Part shown: positions 33,509 to 42,097 of the stretch, piece by piece
Numbering within the stretch: the stretch's first letter is position 1
How the letters are laid out: each line of letters opens with the position of its first letter
Source of the DNA: an uncultured Bariatricus sp.
Lineage (GTDB): Bacteria > Bacillota > Clostridia > Lachnospirales > Lachnospiraceae
Direction: 5' to 3'
DNA length: 45,780 nt
NCBI GenBank assembly: GCA_934320645.1
Contig: CAKRFP010000022.1
Span: 1 to 45,780, forward strand
Program-made: the position numbers and the translations under genes
Notes under the pieces: model-generated
The model's input: the letters and a program-made list of their open reading frames with translations, nothing else
Databases searched by the model: none
Told to the model about the DNA's origin: nothing

Positions 33509-34585
33509 TTACGGTTCCCGCAGTTTTACCACATTTGCCGCACTGCGCCGTCTGTCCTCGTCGATTGCGGCGTAGTGCTTTTTCGTTGTATTGACATCTT
33601 TATGTCCCAGAACGTCCGCTACCAGGTAAATATCCCCTGTTTCCTTATAAAGGGCAGTACCATAGGTACTTCTAAGCTTATGTGGCGTAATTTTCTTATT
33701 TGTGATCTGACCGGCATATTTTTTGACCATATTTTCAACCGCCTGTACACCGATCCGGCGCCTTTGTGTGGATAAAAACAGGGCATTTTCATAGCCTGCA
33801 AGTGGTGTAACCGCCTTACGGTACGTCTCCAGATAGTTCCGAAGCGCTTTTTCCACTTCATCTCCGAAATAGACAACCATCTGGCTTCCACCTTTTCGTG
33901 TGACGGTGATCCCATTGTTGTTAAAATCCACATCTGATAGGTCCAATCCAACTAACTCAGATACTCGAATACCTGTTCCCAGCAGGAGAGTAATGATCGC
34001 AATATCGCGTTCTTTCGTCTTGTTATAATAGGAGAGAGCCTGACCTGTTAATTTGGATCCACAGGATTCCACATAATCTAAAAGCTTTGCGACCTCATCC
34101 GTATCTAAACGTATGATCGCCTTATCATGTAACTTTGGCATATCTACAAATAAAGTCGGATTTTTCTGAATAATCTGTCTTTTAAAGAAATAATTATAAA
34201 AGCTTCGTAAGGCAGACATTTTGCGAAATAATCCACGTTCAGAATTCGTGACCTGTTTTGTTTCTTTGGTATGAACGTCCGTGGTATCATAAACCTTCAG
34301 ATATTCCAGATATTCCTCTATATCAACAGGCTGAATAGCTTCCAGATCCTGTACCTGAAAATCTTTAAGTGAGTGATGTTTATAAACAGGATTTTCTTCA
34401 ATTAAGAACTGAAAGAACAAACGGATGTCATATGCATAAGATATTCGCGTCTTTGGTGATGTGGTTGGTTCAATGGCGCGAAAATAATCACGTGCAAAGT
34501 CCGGCATGGTATTTAGAACACCACGAAGACGAATGGTATTATCAATATAAGTTTCTTCCTGATATGTTTTTGTATCAGATGGCAT
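33509..34585 (-). CDS. Tyrosine recombinase (XerC/XerD-like)
   Basis: 358 residues. The N-terminal SAM-like core-binding domain covers about 30-165 and the catalytic domain 170-350. Catalytic residues are R in GTGIRVSELV (about 210), K in TRKGGSQ (about 236), H-x-x-R in HKLRS (about 303), H in LGHKDVNTT (about 326) and the nucleophile Y in KHYAAID (about 336). No excisionase, attachment site or phage genes accompany it, and SOS/cell-division genes lie nearby. I therefore favour a chromosomal Xer-type resolvase over a mobile integrase. Start: AGGAGGTTCTTACGATC before ATG. Confidence 0.87.
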   Translation of the reverse strand: MPSDTKTYQEETYIDNTIRLRGVLNTMPDFARDYFRAIEPTTSPKTRISYAYDIRLFFQFLIEENPVYKHHSLKDFQVQDLEAIQPVDIEEYLEYLKVYDTTDVHTKETKQVTNSERGLFRKMSALRSFYNYFFKRQIIQKNPTLFVDMPKLHDKAIIRLDTDEVAKLLDYVESCGSKLTGQALSYYNKTKERDIAIITLLLGTGIRVSELVGLDLSDVDFNNNGITVTRKGGSQMVVYFGDEVEKALRNYLETYRKAVTPLAGYENALFLSTQRRRIGVQAVENMVKKYAGQITNKKITPHKLRSTYGTALYKETGDIYLVADVLGHKDVNTTKKHYAAIDEDRRRSAANVVKLREP

Positions 34586-34633
34586 GATCGTAAGAACCTC
34601 CTAAATTCCATAAATTTCCCCGATATAGGTATG

Positions 34634-34663
34634 ATTATAGCATGGTTTCAGAAGATTTGTCTA
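34634..34663 (-). promoter_or_regulatory. Promoter of the tyrosine recombinase
   Basis: Minus strand: TAGACA (34663-34658), 18 bp, TATAAT (34639-34634), with a leader of about 45 nt. Confidence 0.6.
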
Positions 34664-34790
34664 TATCTTTTGGAAAAATCGGTATTTGTCGTATAGATTG
34701 GTTGTTCAAAATACTGCTGTCCCAAGACAACTTTTTTCCAGAGACAGCTGATATTTCTTATTTAGTGATTTAAACAACTAATTATAATTA

Positions 34791-35786
34791 CTAGCACGGT
34801 CTGTTTCCTTTTTCAAATGGATATTCAATCCCCCAGTCTTTTCTAAGTCCATCCATCTGTTCCATGATACGAATACTTTCTTCATGCGGCATTTCCATAC
34901 ATTCAAGTTTTCCTTCATGAATAGCCTTCATAGAAGCGCGTACTTCATATTCAAAACCTGTGATCTGTTCAGGCATTGTAATCTCTCTTACCAATTCCCG
35001 ATCTGGTGTATATACTTTTACCGCTGTAATATCATTAATATTTTCCGCAATCAGATATCCCTTGGTCCCATATATCATACCATATTGTTCAGTGCCTGTT
35101 AGTGCACTGCTTTGTATAGAAGCCATCGATCCATTTTTATATTTCAGAATGATAGAATTCTGTGCATCCACTCCACTTTCAAATTTTACGCAGGAAGAGA
35201 TTGTTTCTTCAACATCATCTCCTAAAACCATACTTGCAAAATTCAGCGGATAAATACCTACATCTAATAGTGCTCCTCCTGCAAGTTCCGGATTGATCAG
35301 ACGTTCTTTTGTTCGCATATCGTACCCAAGATTTGCTGAAATTCCCTTTAATTCTCCAATTTCTCCGCTTGCAATAATATCATCGATTATTTTACGGGAT
35401 GGAAGGTATCTTGTCCAAATTGCTTCCGTAATAAAGACTTCTTTTTCCTTTGCAAGAGCAAATACTTCTTTTGCTCCGGCAGCATTTACAGTAAATGGTT
35501 TTTCACAAAGTACCGGTTTCCCGTGAGTGATACAAAGTTTGGCATGCTCTATATGAAATGGATGTGGGGTTGCAATATAAATCAGCTCTACTTCCGGATC
35601 ATTTACCAGCTCTTCGTATGAGCCATATGCCTTTTCAAATCCCCATTCTTTAGCAAATTTCTGTGCTCTGTCAAGATTTCTTGCAGCAATGGCATATGCC
35701 ACTGCATCGTCCATACCGTTCAGTGTTTTCGCCATATTTGCCGCGATTCGACCAGCGCCAATAATTCCAACTTTCATCTGTTCCAT
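34791..35786 (-). CDS. Gfo/Idh/MocA-family oxidoreductase
   Basis: 331 residues. An N-terminal Rossmann fold carries GIIGAGRIAANMA (residues 7-19). CEKPFTVNA near 93-101 has the conserved lysine of the EKP motif. The C-terminal alpha/beta substrate domain includes GGALLDVGIYPL with the catalytic-region aspartate. It is a predicted NAD(P)-dependent dehydrogenase of a sugar or cyclitol, substrate unknown. It precedes neither a transporter nor a kinase for sugars, so context gives no hint. Confidence 0.9.
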   Translation of the reverse strand: MEQMKVGIIGAGRIAANMAKTLNGMDDAVAYAIAARNLDRAQKFAKEWGFEKAYGSYEELVNDPEVELIYIATPHPFHIEHAKLCITHGKPVLCEKPFTVNAAGAKEVFALAKEKEVFITEAIWTRYLPSRKIIDDIIASGEIGELKGISANLGYDMRTKERLINPELAGGALLDVGIYPLNFASMVLGDDVEETISSCVKFESGVDAQNSIILKYKNGSMASIQSSALTGTEQYGMIYGTKGYLIAENINDITAVKVYTPDRELVREITMPEQITGFEYEVRASMKAIHEGKLECMEMPHEESIRIMEQMDGLRKDWGIEYPFEKGNRPC

Positions 35787-35880
35787 ATTTCACATTCCTC
35801 CAAACGCATATTGTTTAAATTTTATTCTTTACTTTTGTTTATCCGTTTTTTCATTTTTAATTTCTATCCATACTTTTATT

Positions 35881-37251
35881 CTACATAGAAATCCATCCAA
35901 ACGCATTCGCCACGGAACTGATCAAAATGATCAGAACAAAAATCGGACACAGATATTTAATCATAACAGCAAAAATTTTCTTTCTCCGGAATGTACTTTC
36001 TCCATGCATAACCTCTTCTTCTATCCTCTTTATCCCAACAACCCTCGCTACTAAAAGGCATGTCATAAGTGCTGCAACCGGCATCATTACTGAATTAGTC
36101 AGGAAATCAAAGAAATCCAGAAACTGCATACCAATAATTTTTACAAATGCAAGTGGTCCATATCCAAGTGAAGACAAACTTCCAAGTGCTATCATAATCA
36201 CGCCAACAAGCACAGTGGATTTTTTCCGGCTCCAGCCGATTTCGTCCTCAAATGTAGATACAGCGCTTTCTGTCAATGCAATTGAACTGGTCAGCGCTGC
36301 AAAAAGGACAAGCAAAAAGAATACGATTCCAATTAACGTTCCAAACCCCATATTTTCAAACACTTTTGGAATCGTAATAAACATCAGCGCCGGTCCTGCC
36401 TGCAAAGTATCTGGATTTCCACCTGAAAACGCAAACACAGCTGGAATGATCATAAGTCCTGCCATAATTGCAATTGCTGTATCGAATACTTCTACATTTC
36501 TTGTTGAGTCTTCGATTGAAATCTCGCTCTTCATATAAGAACCAAATGTGATTAGAATTCCCATAGCGATCGACAAGGAATAAAACATCTGTCCCATAGC
36601 AGCTACCACAGACATCCATGAGAAATTCTTTGGATTTGGCACCAGGAAATACTTCACGCCTTCCATTGCACCTGGTCGTGTTACTGAATAGATGGTAATG
36701 ATCAGCGAAAGCACAATCAAAATTGGCATCATAAACTTTGAAACACGCTCAATTCCATTTCGGACACCTGCATAAATAATAATCAATGTAATCAGACAGA
36801 ATATGATAAAACAGATTTCTGTAGAAAATCCATTTGAAATAAACTCTGAAAAATATCCTTCTTGAGCCAGACTACTGCTGTTTCCTTTTACATATTCCCA
36901 AAGGTACTTGATAACCCATCCTCCAATTACAGAATAATATGGTACAATCAGAACCGGAATAATCGCATTAATCCATCCACCAAAAGAAATCCATTTTGAC
37001 TTTCCGAAAGATTTGAACGCACCTACCGGACTTTTTCTTGTCATACGGCCAATTGCTGATTCGGCTACTATCATCGTGTATCCAAAGGTAAGGGCTAGCA
37101 GAATATAAATAAGTAAGAAAATTCCTCCACCATATTTAGCTGCAAGATAAGGAAACCTCCAGATATTTCCAAGACCTACAGAAGCCCCTGCTGCTGACAG
37201 TACATATCCTAATTTACCGGAAAATGTACTCCTTTTTTTATGATTATCCAT
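35881..37251 (-). CDS. Neurotransmitter:sodium symporter family transporter (SNF)
   Basis: 456 residues with about eleven to twelve membrane helices. The N-terminus GYVLSAAGASVGLGNIWRFP is the signature first helix of the LeuT/SNF fold, containing sodium- and substrate-binding backbone. SIAMGILITFGSY marks helix 6 region, and the last helix ends near the C-terminus. It imports an amino acid or similar compound with sodium. It lies 94 bp upstream of the oxidoreductase gene on the same strand and may be co-transcribed. Confidence 0.9.
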   Translation of the reverse strand: MDNHKKRSTFSGKLGYVLSAAGASVGLGNIWRFPYLAAKYGGGIFLLIYILLALTFGYTMIVAESAIGRMTRKSPVGAFKSFGKSKWISFGGWINAIIPVLIVPYYSVIGGWVIKYLWEYVKGNSSSLAQEGYFSEFISNGFSTEICFIIFCLITLIIIYAGVRNGIERVSKFMMPILIVLSLIITIYSVTRPGAMEGVKYFLVPNPKNFSWMSVVAAMGQMFYSLSIAMGILITFGSYMKSEISIEDSTRNVEVFDTAIAIMAGLMIIPAVFAFSGGNPDTLQAGPALMFITIPKVFENMGFGTLIGIVFFLLVLFAALTSSIALTESAVSTFEDEIGWSRKKSTVLVGVIMIALGSLSSLGYGPLAFVKIIGMQFLDFFDFLTNSVMMPVAALMTCLLVARVVGIKRIEEEVMHGESTFRRKKIFAVMIKYLCPIFVLIILISSVANAFGWISM

Positions 37252-37370
37252 AACAAAATCTCCTTTTTTATTCTAAAATTAAATACACTCGTTTGATTTT
37301 ATCATGATAATCCTTTAAAGTCACTAGTAAAATCAAGTATAGCCTTAAAAATATAAAAATAAATTTTGTC

Positions 37371-38330
37371 TTATAATTTATCCATACATTCCGTGTATTC
37401 TTTTAAAGCCTGTTCCAGTAACTGAATCTCATCACTGTTCAGTTTCCATTCAAATACTTTACAGTTTTCTTCAATCTTATCACGGCTCTGCGCTCCAATA
37501 ATACAGGAAGAAATAAAAGGCTTCTGCAAAGCCCAGTTCAATGCAATCTGTGTCAATGGAACATTTCGCTCCATACTAATCTGATCCATCGTTCTTAAAA
37601 GAATCATTATTTTTGAGAACAATGGTTCTTTAAAATATGGGTAAAACCGATTTCGATTGTCATTCACCCCATATTCTTTGAGTTCCCTGTACTTTCCGGT
37701 TAAAATACCGCCTCCAAGTGTTCCATAAGTCATAACTCCTATTCTTTGCGCATAGGCCCACTGAATCAGTTGTTCCCCCTTACGATCCACCATAGAATAC
37801 TGTGGCTGATATACTTCAATGTCACAATATTTTTCTGCTTCTTCAATCTGTTCTTTTGTAAAATTCGATACTCCGATATGCAAAATTTTACCTTGCTTTT
37901 TCAGTGTGTTAAGTGCATCCATTGTTTCTTCCATTGGAACATTCGGATCTGGCCAATGAACCAGATATACATCAATATAATCTATCTTCAGATTATGGAG
38001 TGATTCTTCGCATTCCCGCATGATCTTATCTGCTGACCCACAGCGTATATACTTTCCATCAATAAATTCATTTCCACACTTCGTAGACAGGATTACTTCT
38101 TTTCTTACACCAAGTTTATGCAAAACCTGTCCAATATACTGTTCTGCCCTTCCACCATTATAAGCAGGCGCTGTATCAATAAAATTAATTCCACAATCAA
38201 CTGCTGCTTTAATCGCATCCATTCGGCTTTCGTCGGAATAAGTATCCCATCCGGCACCTCCGATTCCCCATGTACCAAGGCACATCCTGGATACATGAAG
38301 CCGGGTCTTTCCCAATTCTGTATACTCCAT
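37371..38330 (-). CDS. Aldo/keto reductase
   Basis: 319 residues, TIM barrel. The catalytic tetrad is visible: D in FIDTAPAYNGG (about 52), Y (about 57), K in LSTKCG (about 84) and H in VYLVHWPD (about 125). IGAQSRDKIEEN near the end is the NADPH-binding stretch. The substrate is unknown. It is the first gene of a minus-strand run with the symporter about 120 bp further on. Confidence 0.92.
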   Translation of the reverse strand: MEYTELGKTRLHVSRMCLGTWGIGGAGWDTYSDESRMDAIKAAVDCGINFIDTAPAYNGGRAEQYIGQVLHKLGVRKEVILSTKCGNEFIDGKYIRCGSADKIMRECEESLHNLKIDYIDVYLVHWPDPNVPMEETMDALNTLKKQGKILHIGVSNFTKEQIEEAEKYCDIEVYQPQYSMVDRKGEQLIQWAYAQRIGVMTYGTLGGGILTGKYRELKEYGVNDNRNRFYPYFKEPLFSKIMILLRTMDQISMERNVPLTQIALNWALQKPFISSCIIGAQSRDKIEENCKVFEWKLNSDEIQLLEQALKEYTECMDKL

Positions 38331-38439
38331 TTTCTTGTTCGCCTCCGTTATTACCCTCTTTTTTGATTATACCACTTTCTGATTGTGAAACAAATCTCTG
38401 TCTCTTGTTTTATCTTAAAAATTTTTGCCATAAAATTAA

Positions 38440-38519
38440 AAAGTCCGGAAAGACTAAGACGGGGTGAGCGATGGGATCTTGGTTAGAGACCTAAAAATGT
38501 CCTAGTCTTTTAGACTTTT
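38440..38519. terminator. Complex hairpin between aldo/keto reductase and yneA regions
   Basis: AAAAGTC...AAAGACTA pairs with TAGTCTTT...GACTTTT, forming a two-part stem. The 38-nt apex carries GGTTAGAGACC. Position and T/A-rich ends suit a two-way terminator or attenuator. Confidence 0.5.
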
Positions 38520-38542
38520 ATAAAAAATAAGAGTGTATATAA

Positions 38543-38582
38543 TGTGCTGTCAGACAGATTTTCGCTGCTGCCTGACAGCACA
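38543..38582 (-). terminator. Terminator of the yneA-like gene
   Basis: TGTGCTGTCAG (38543-38553) pairs with CTGACAGCACA (38572-38582), 11 bp, immediately after the minus-strand stop. Confidence 0.7.
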
Positions 38583-38590
38583 GGTCGTCT

Positions 38591-39016
38591 TTAATAAACA
38601 GCTTCCTCACCATAGTAGGAAACAACCAGATAATCCCCTTCCTGAAGATTATTTCTGTCTTTCATGCTTAAATGATTCGCCTCTGCCAGTTCATCCATAT
38701 ATTCATAAACAGAATCTTCCGATCCCATGTACTGCTGTGCAATGCTCCAGAGTGAATCCCCTTTTTCAATCTGGACACTTTTATAATACCGCTCTTCAGA
38801 AGGAACGGAAGTCTCTGTCCCACTGTCATGAGCACTCGAAAAGAAACTTCCAAAGCCAAAGCTCATAAACATAATCAGAACAACTGCTGCTATTCCAGTC
38901 ACAAAACGTCTAAAAAAACCGGTTCTGCGGAACTTTGCATGGTGACAGTATTTCCGTCTCTTCTCTCCGGCATGATATCGATCCATAGGTATGTCTGTTC
39001 TTCTCTCTGATCTCAT
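38591..39016 (-). CDS. yneA: YneA-like LysM cell-division suppressor
   Basis: 141 residues from ATG 39016, chosen because GGGAGG lies 8 bp upstream; the longer frame back to 39139 crosses promoter and operator DNA. The N-terminus is basic (KRRKYCHHAKFRR), followed by one membrane helix (about 35-55) and a C-terminal LysM domain with EKGDSLWSIAQQYMG that would bind peptidoglycan. This is the build of YneA, the SOS-induced division inhibitor encoded opposite lexA in Bacillus. Its promoter is overlaid with LexA-box-like sites, supporting that assignment. Confidence 0.8.
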   Translation of the reverse strand: MRSERRTDIPMDRYHAGEKRRKYCHHAKFRRTGFFRRFVTGIAAVVLIMFMSFGFGSFFSSAHDSGTETSVPSEERYYKSVQIEKGDSLWSIAQQYMGSEDSVYEYMDELAEANHLSMKDRNNLQEGDYLVVSYYGEEAVY

Positions 39017-39062
39017 GATAAAATCCTCCCTTTTCTTCTTCAACTTTCGCGCACCATTTATC

Positions 39063-39158
39063 GAAAGTATGTTCCCGAACAACTGTTCTGTTATCAATAT
39101 ACAACAAGAACATACGTTTGTCAATACGCAATCGAACATATTTTCTAAACATTTGTTT
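39063..39158. promoter_or_regulatory. Array of LexA (SOS) boxes between yneA and lexA
   Basis: One perfect GAAC-N4-GTTC site is at 39077-39088. Four near-matches lie at 39063-39074 (GAAAGTATGTTC), 39108-39119 (GAACATACGTTT), 39134-39145 (GAACATATTTTC) and 39147-39158 (AAACATTTGTTT). The first two lie downstream of the yneA -10 box, the third between its -35 and -10, and the last overlaps the lexA -35. Confidence 0.75.
39096..39124 (-). promoter_or_regulatory. SOS promoter of yneA
   Basis: Minus strand: TTGACA (39124-39119), 17 bp, TATATT (39101-39096), with a LexA-box-like site in the spacer. Confidence 0.7.
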
Positions 39159-39185
39159 GCTATTTCCTATTCGGTATGGTATGAT
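39157..39185 (+). promoter_or_regulatory. Promoter of lexA
   Basis: TTGCTA (39157-39162), 17 bp, TATGAT (39180-39185). It is overlapped at the -35 by the LexA-like site 39147-39158, consistent with autorepression. Confidence 0.6.
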
Positions 39186-39252
39186 AATTTTAATAATGTG
39201 AATACTTATATGAATGGATATAAATATAATTACAGACACAGGAGGTTCTTTT

Positions 39253-39873
39253 ATGAGTAAAGGTAATATTAGCAAGAAGCAGGAAGAGATACTTGAATAT
39301 ATTAAATCCCAGATTCTGGAACGCGGTTTCCCACCGGCTGTCCGTGAGATTTGTGATGCTGTGAATCTGAAGTCAACTTCTTCTGTACATTCTCATCTCG
39401 AAACTCTTGAGAAGAATGGATACATACACCGCGATCCTACCAAACCGCGCGCAATTGAAATTCTCGATGACTCTTTTAATCTAACCAGACGCGAGATGGT
39501 ACAGATTCCGATCGTTGGACGTGTTGCCGCCGGAGAACCAATCCTGGCAGAGGAAAATATTGAAGACTATTATCCGGTACCTACCGAGTATATTTCTTCG
39601 AACAAGGAACTTTTTATGCTGAAGGTTCAGGGTGAAAGTATGGTAAATGCAGGTATTCTGGATGGTGATTATGTTGTTGTAGAAAAGCAGCCAACTGCGG
39701 AGAATGGAGATATGGTTGTTGCCCTGATCGAAGATGGTGCAACAGTCAAGACCTTTTACAGAGAAGAAGGTGTCATCCGTCTCCAGCCGGAGAATGATGC
39801 AATGGAACCTTTCGTTCTGGAAGATGTCACAATTTTAGGAAAAGTTGTGGCTGTTATGCGTTTCTTCCGTTAA
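39253..39873 (+). CDS. lexA: LexA SOS repressor
   Basis: 206 residues from ATG 39253 (AGGAGG 8 bp before). The N-terminal winged helix covers residues 1-65 (SKKQEEILEYIKSQI; VREICDAVNLKSTSSVHSH). The cleavage site is the Ala-Gly bond in RVAAGEP. The self-cleavage catalytic dyad is S in GESMVNAGI and K in TVKTFYRE. It represses DNA-damage genes until RecA filaments trigger cleavage. Divergent yneA and the box array form the usual Gram-positive SOS control region. Confidence 0.96.
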   Translation: MSKGNISKKQEEILEYIKSQILERGFPPAVREICDAVNLKSTSSVHSHLETLEKNGYIHRDPTKPRAIEILDDSFNLTRREMVQIPIVGRVAAGEPILAEENIEDYYPVPTEYISSNKELFMLKVQGESMVNAGILDGDYVVVEKQPTAENGDMVVALIEDGATVKTFYREEGVIRLQPENDAMEPFVLEDVTILGKVVAVMRFFR

Positions 39874-39948
39874 TACGAAGTTCTGTTTTACAGATGATAT
39901 TGCTACACGTTATGGTTTCCCTTTTCCTTACAAAGTAATCTATAGCAC

Positions 39949-40008
39949 AACAGGTGGTGAACTGCAGATTTCTTTATCCAAAAGATAATCTGCAATTCAC
40001 CACCTGTT
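39949..40008. terminator. Strong two-way terminator between lexA and the dipeptidase
   Basis: AACAGGTGGTGAACTGCAGATT (first 20 shown positions 39949-39968) pairs with the segment at 39987-40008: 22 bp with one mismatch or wobble. Confidence 0.8.
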
Positions 40009-40052
40009 TGTATATTGACATTTTTATTTTCTATATGTCTTTCTCTTAGTAT

Positions 40053-41435
40053 TTATTTTTTTGCAAGTTCATACATCGCTGCTGCCGTAATCTGCAGTGC
40101 ACGGAGAAGCTTTTCTACTTCCACATGTTCATCCGGCTGATGGATCACGTCTGCTTCACCCGGAAATACCGGTCCGAATGCAACCATGTTCGGGAATTTC
40201 TTTGCGTAAGTTCCACCACCGATTGCAAGTGGTTCCAGGTGCTCGCCAGTCTCTTCTTCATATACATGAACGAGCTTTGTCACCAGTTCAGAGTCCTTTG
40301 GTACATAAAGAATTTTGTGGTTATTTTTCCGAAGAACGTCAAATGTATAGCTGTTGATATGATTGACCAGTGTATCATCGACAACTTTCTGATCCGCATT
40401 TTTCGGATAACGGACATCTAATGTAAAATAGGTCTTTTCTCCGTCATAATGGACGATACCAAGATTTACGGTCGTCTCACCGGTTTCTTCATCCACATAA
40501 TGTACACCAAGTGATTCTCCGTTTGTCTCTGTTCCAATCTCTTTCAGCAGAAATTCCATCAGTTGCTGGAATTCTCCACCAAATTCATTCTCTTTGACAG
40601 CATTCAGGAGCAGGATCGCTGCATTCACTCCAAGATGAGGTGTGCTTCCATGTGCACTTCTTCCTACCGCTTCAACAATTGTTTTCCCATCTTCATGTGT
40701 CACAGTAATACCTTCTGATTCTGTAACTTTAATATCGCCTTTTACAACCAGTTTACAAGTTGGAATCACGACATTATCAGCAATTCCACCACCAAAATAT
40801 TCCACTTCGATATGACCTTTGTCATAAACCTTAGAACCGCCTTTGATACCGGTCGTTCCTTTTTCGCAGAAAATAACCGGGAAATCTGCATCCGGAGTAA
40901 ATCCGATCGTCGGCATCTCATATCCGTTCTCTACGTAATACGCTGCACATGAAGAGCCACATTCCTCATCAGATCCAAAAATAACACGGATTCTACGGTC
41001 AATTGGAAGATTCAGGTCACGGATCGCCTTCAATGCGTAAATCGATCCAATGATCGGTCCCTTATCATCAAGGCATCCTCTTCCCCAAAGGATTCCATCG
41101 TGGATCTCGGCACCATAGGCAGGATAAGTCCAGCCGGTATCACCAGCCGGTACAACGTCTACATGACCGAGAACACCTACCATCTCTTTTCCTTCTCCAT
41201 ATTCTACCCAGCCGATACGATTGTCTGCCTGCCCAACCTTGAAGCCAAGTTTACGGCCAAGTTCAAGGGCATCCTCCAGAGCAGCCTTCGGTCCCGGACC
41301 ATATGGCGCGTCTGGCTGTGCCTCACCACGCACGCTTTCAATTCTCATGTTCTGTTGGATTCCAGCAAGAATTTCATCCTTCATCTCCATAATTCTGCTG
41401 TTTAATGCTTCATAATTCATTGTTACATTCCCCAC
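40053..41435 (-). CDS. pepV: Dipeptidase PepV-like (M20 family, Sapep)
   Basis: 460 residues. Two-metal M20 motifs: GHVDVVPAGDTGW (about 94-106), DDKGP (about 127) and the general-base glutamate in GSDEECGS (about 160). The lid domain is in the middle. LAIGGGTYAKKFPN and HQPDEHVEVEKL near the end give the last zinc ligand. It is a cytoplasmic dipeptidase releasing amino acids from Xaa-Xaa dipeptides. It is monocistronic with its own promoter. Confidence 0.92.
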   Translation of the reverse strand: MGNVTMNYEALNSRIMEMKDEILAGIQQNMRIESVRGEAQPDAPYGPGPKAALEDALELGRKLGFKVGQADNRIGWVEYGEGKEMVGVLGHVDVVPAGDTGWTYPAYGAEIHDGILWGRGCLDDKGPIIGSIYALKAIRDLNLPIDRRIRVIFGSDEECGSSCAAYYVENGYEMPTIGFTPDADFPVIFCEKGTTGIKGGSKVYDKGHIEVEYFGGGIADNVVIPTCKLVVKGDIKVTESEGITVTHEDGKTIVEAVGRSAHGSTPHLGVNAAILLLNAVKENEFGGEFQQLMEFLLKEIGTETNGESLGVHYVDEETGETTVNLGIVHYDGEKTYFTLDVRYPKNADQKVVDDTLVNHINSYTFDVLRKNNHKILYVPKDSELVTKLVHVYEEETGEHLEPLAIGGGTYAKKFPNMVAFGPVFPGEADVIHQPDEHVEVEKLLRALQITAAAMYELAKK

Positions 41436-41461
41436 TTTCTTGTGTATTCCATCTGTATTCT

Positions 41462-41490
41462 ATTATACACGATACATCTTTAGAAACCAA
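41462..41490 (-). promoter_or_regulatory. Promoter of the PepV-like gene
   Basis: Minus strand: TTGGTT (41490-41485), 17 bp, TATAAT (41467-41462). Confidence 0.65.
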
Positions 41491-41498
41491 ATAGTATT

Positions 41499-41948
41499 TT
41501 AACAAATCTGTTCCGAATCCAGCACGATCGTAAATGGACCGTCATTTAAAAGAGATACCTTCATATCTGCACCAAAGCTTCCTCTTTCCACAACAGGGAT
41601 CACTTTCTTACATTCTTCAATAATATATTCATACAGTTCATTTGCCATATCCGGTGCACCTGCCTCAATAAAACTTGGGCGGAACCCTTTTTTACAGTTT
41701 GCATATAAGGTAAACTGGGAAATAAGAAGAAGTTCTCCATCCACATCCTTCAGGGCAAGATTGGTCTTTCCGTTCTCATCTTCAAAAATGCGAAGGCCTG
41801 TCAGCTTCTTTACCATTTTGTCTGCAATCTCCCTGGTATCATCCTGTGCCACTCCGATCAGCACCATAAATCCTTTTCCAATCTTTCCGATCACTTCTCC
41901 TTCTACCGCAACCTCGGCATGTGTTACTCTCTGAATTACAAATTTCAT
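41499..41948 (-). CDS. dtd: D-aminoacyl-tRNA deacylase
   Basis: 149 residues, the exact family size. It starts MKFVIQRVTHAEV. LISQFTLYANCKKGFRPSF (about 77-95) contains the SQFTL active-site signature, and NDGPFTIVLDS near the end is the Gly-Pro motif that excludes L-amino acids. It hydrolyses D-aminoacyl-tRNAs, protecting translation. AGAGGAGACAAGGAAAC precedes the ATG. Confidence 0.96.
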   Translation of the reverse strand: MKFVIQRVTHAEVAVEGEVIGKIGKGFMVLIGVAQDDTREIADKMVKKLTGLRIFEDENGKTNLALKDVDGELLLISQFTLYANCKKGFRPSFIEAGAPDMANELYEYIIEECKKVIPVVERGSFGADMKVSLLNDGPFTIVLDSEQIC

Positions 41949-42040
41949 GTTTCCTTGTCTCCTCTTTCTTCTCTTTATTTGACACTATAATGCCTGTGTT
42001 CCAAAAATATCAGAACATAAGTCTTCTGTTACAGGCCTAA

Positions 42041-42070
42041 AAAACGGGGGATTTTTATTCCCCCCGTTTT
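42041..42070. terminator. Terminator of the cytidylate-kinase-like gene
   Basis: AAAACGGGGG (42041-42050) pairs with CCCCCGTTTT (42061-42070); a very stable stem with flanking A/T runs for both strands. Confidence 0.85.
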
Positions 42071-42097
42071 ATAACATTATAATCTCTGTTCTTACTC

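Larger units (their letters stand above)
31379..33511 (+). mobile_element. IS200/IS605-family element with long TnpB
   Basis: The unit has left-end hairpins (31450-31515), a tnpA remnant, an intact tnpB and a structured right end with hairpin CTCGGTAATTCAATTACCGAG-like (33476-33496). The left hairpin loop shares GGTAATTCAATT with the right one, as expected for matched IS605 ends. The 12-bp direct repeat TTCACCAATTTA bounds it at 31379-31390 and 33500-33511. The family makes no target duplication but inserts after a short motif, so TTCAC is the likely target. It lies between the AlkD terminator and the 3' end of the recombinase gene. Confidence 0.8.

Noticed and set aside
33509..34585. Tyrosine recombinase as the integrase of the island or the mover of the TnpB element
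   Set aside because: It is 17 kb from the defence island. TnpB elements of this type are moved by TnpA (whose remnant is present), and no attachment-site pair or phage genes accompany it. The 12-bp repeat touches its stop codon but fits IS605 targeting at least as well.
39017..39139. N-terminal extension of the yneA-like protein
   Set aside because: The extension would be coded by the promoter and LexA-box region; ATG 39016 has a properly spaced GGGAGG.
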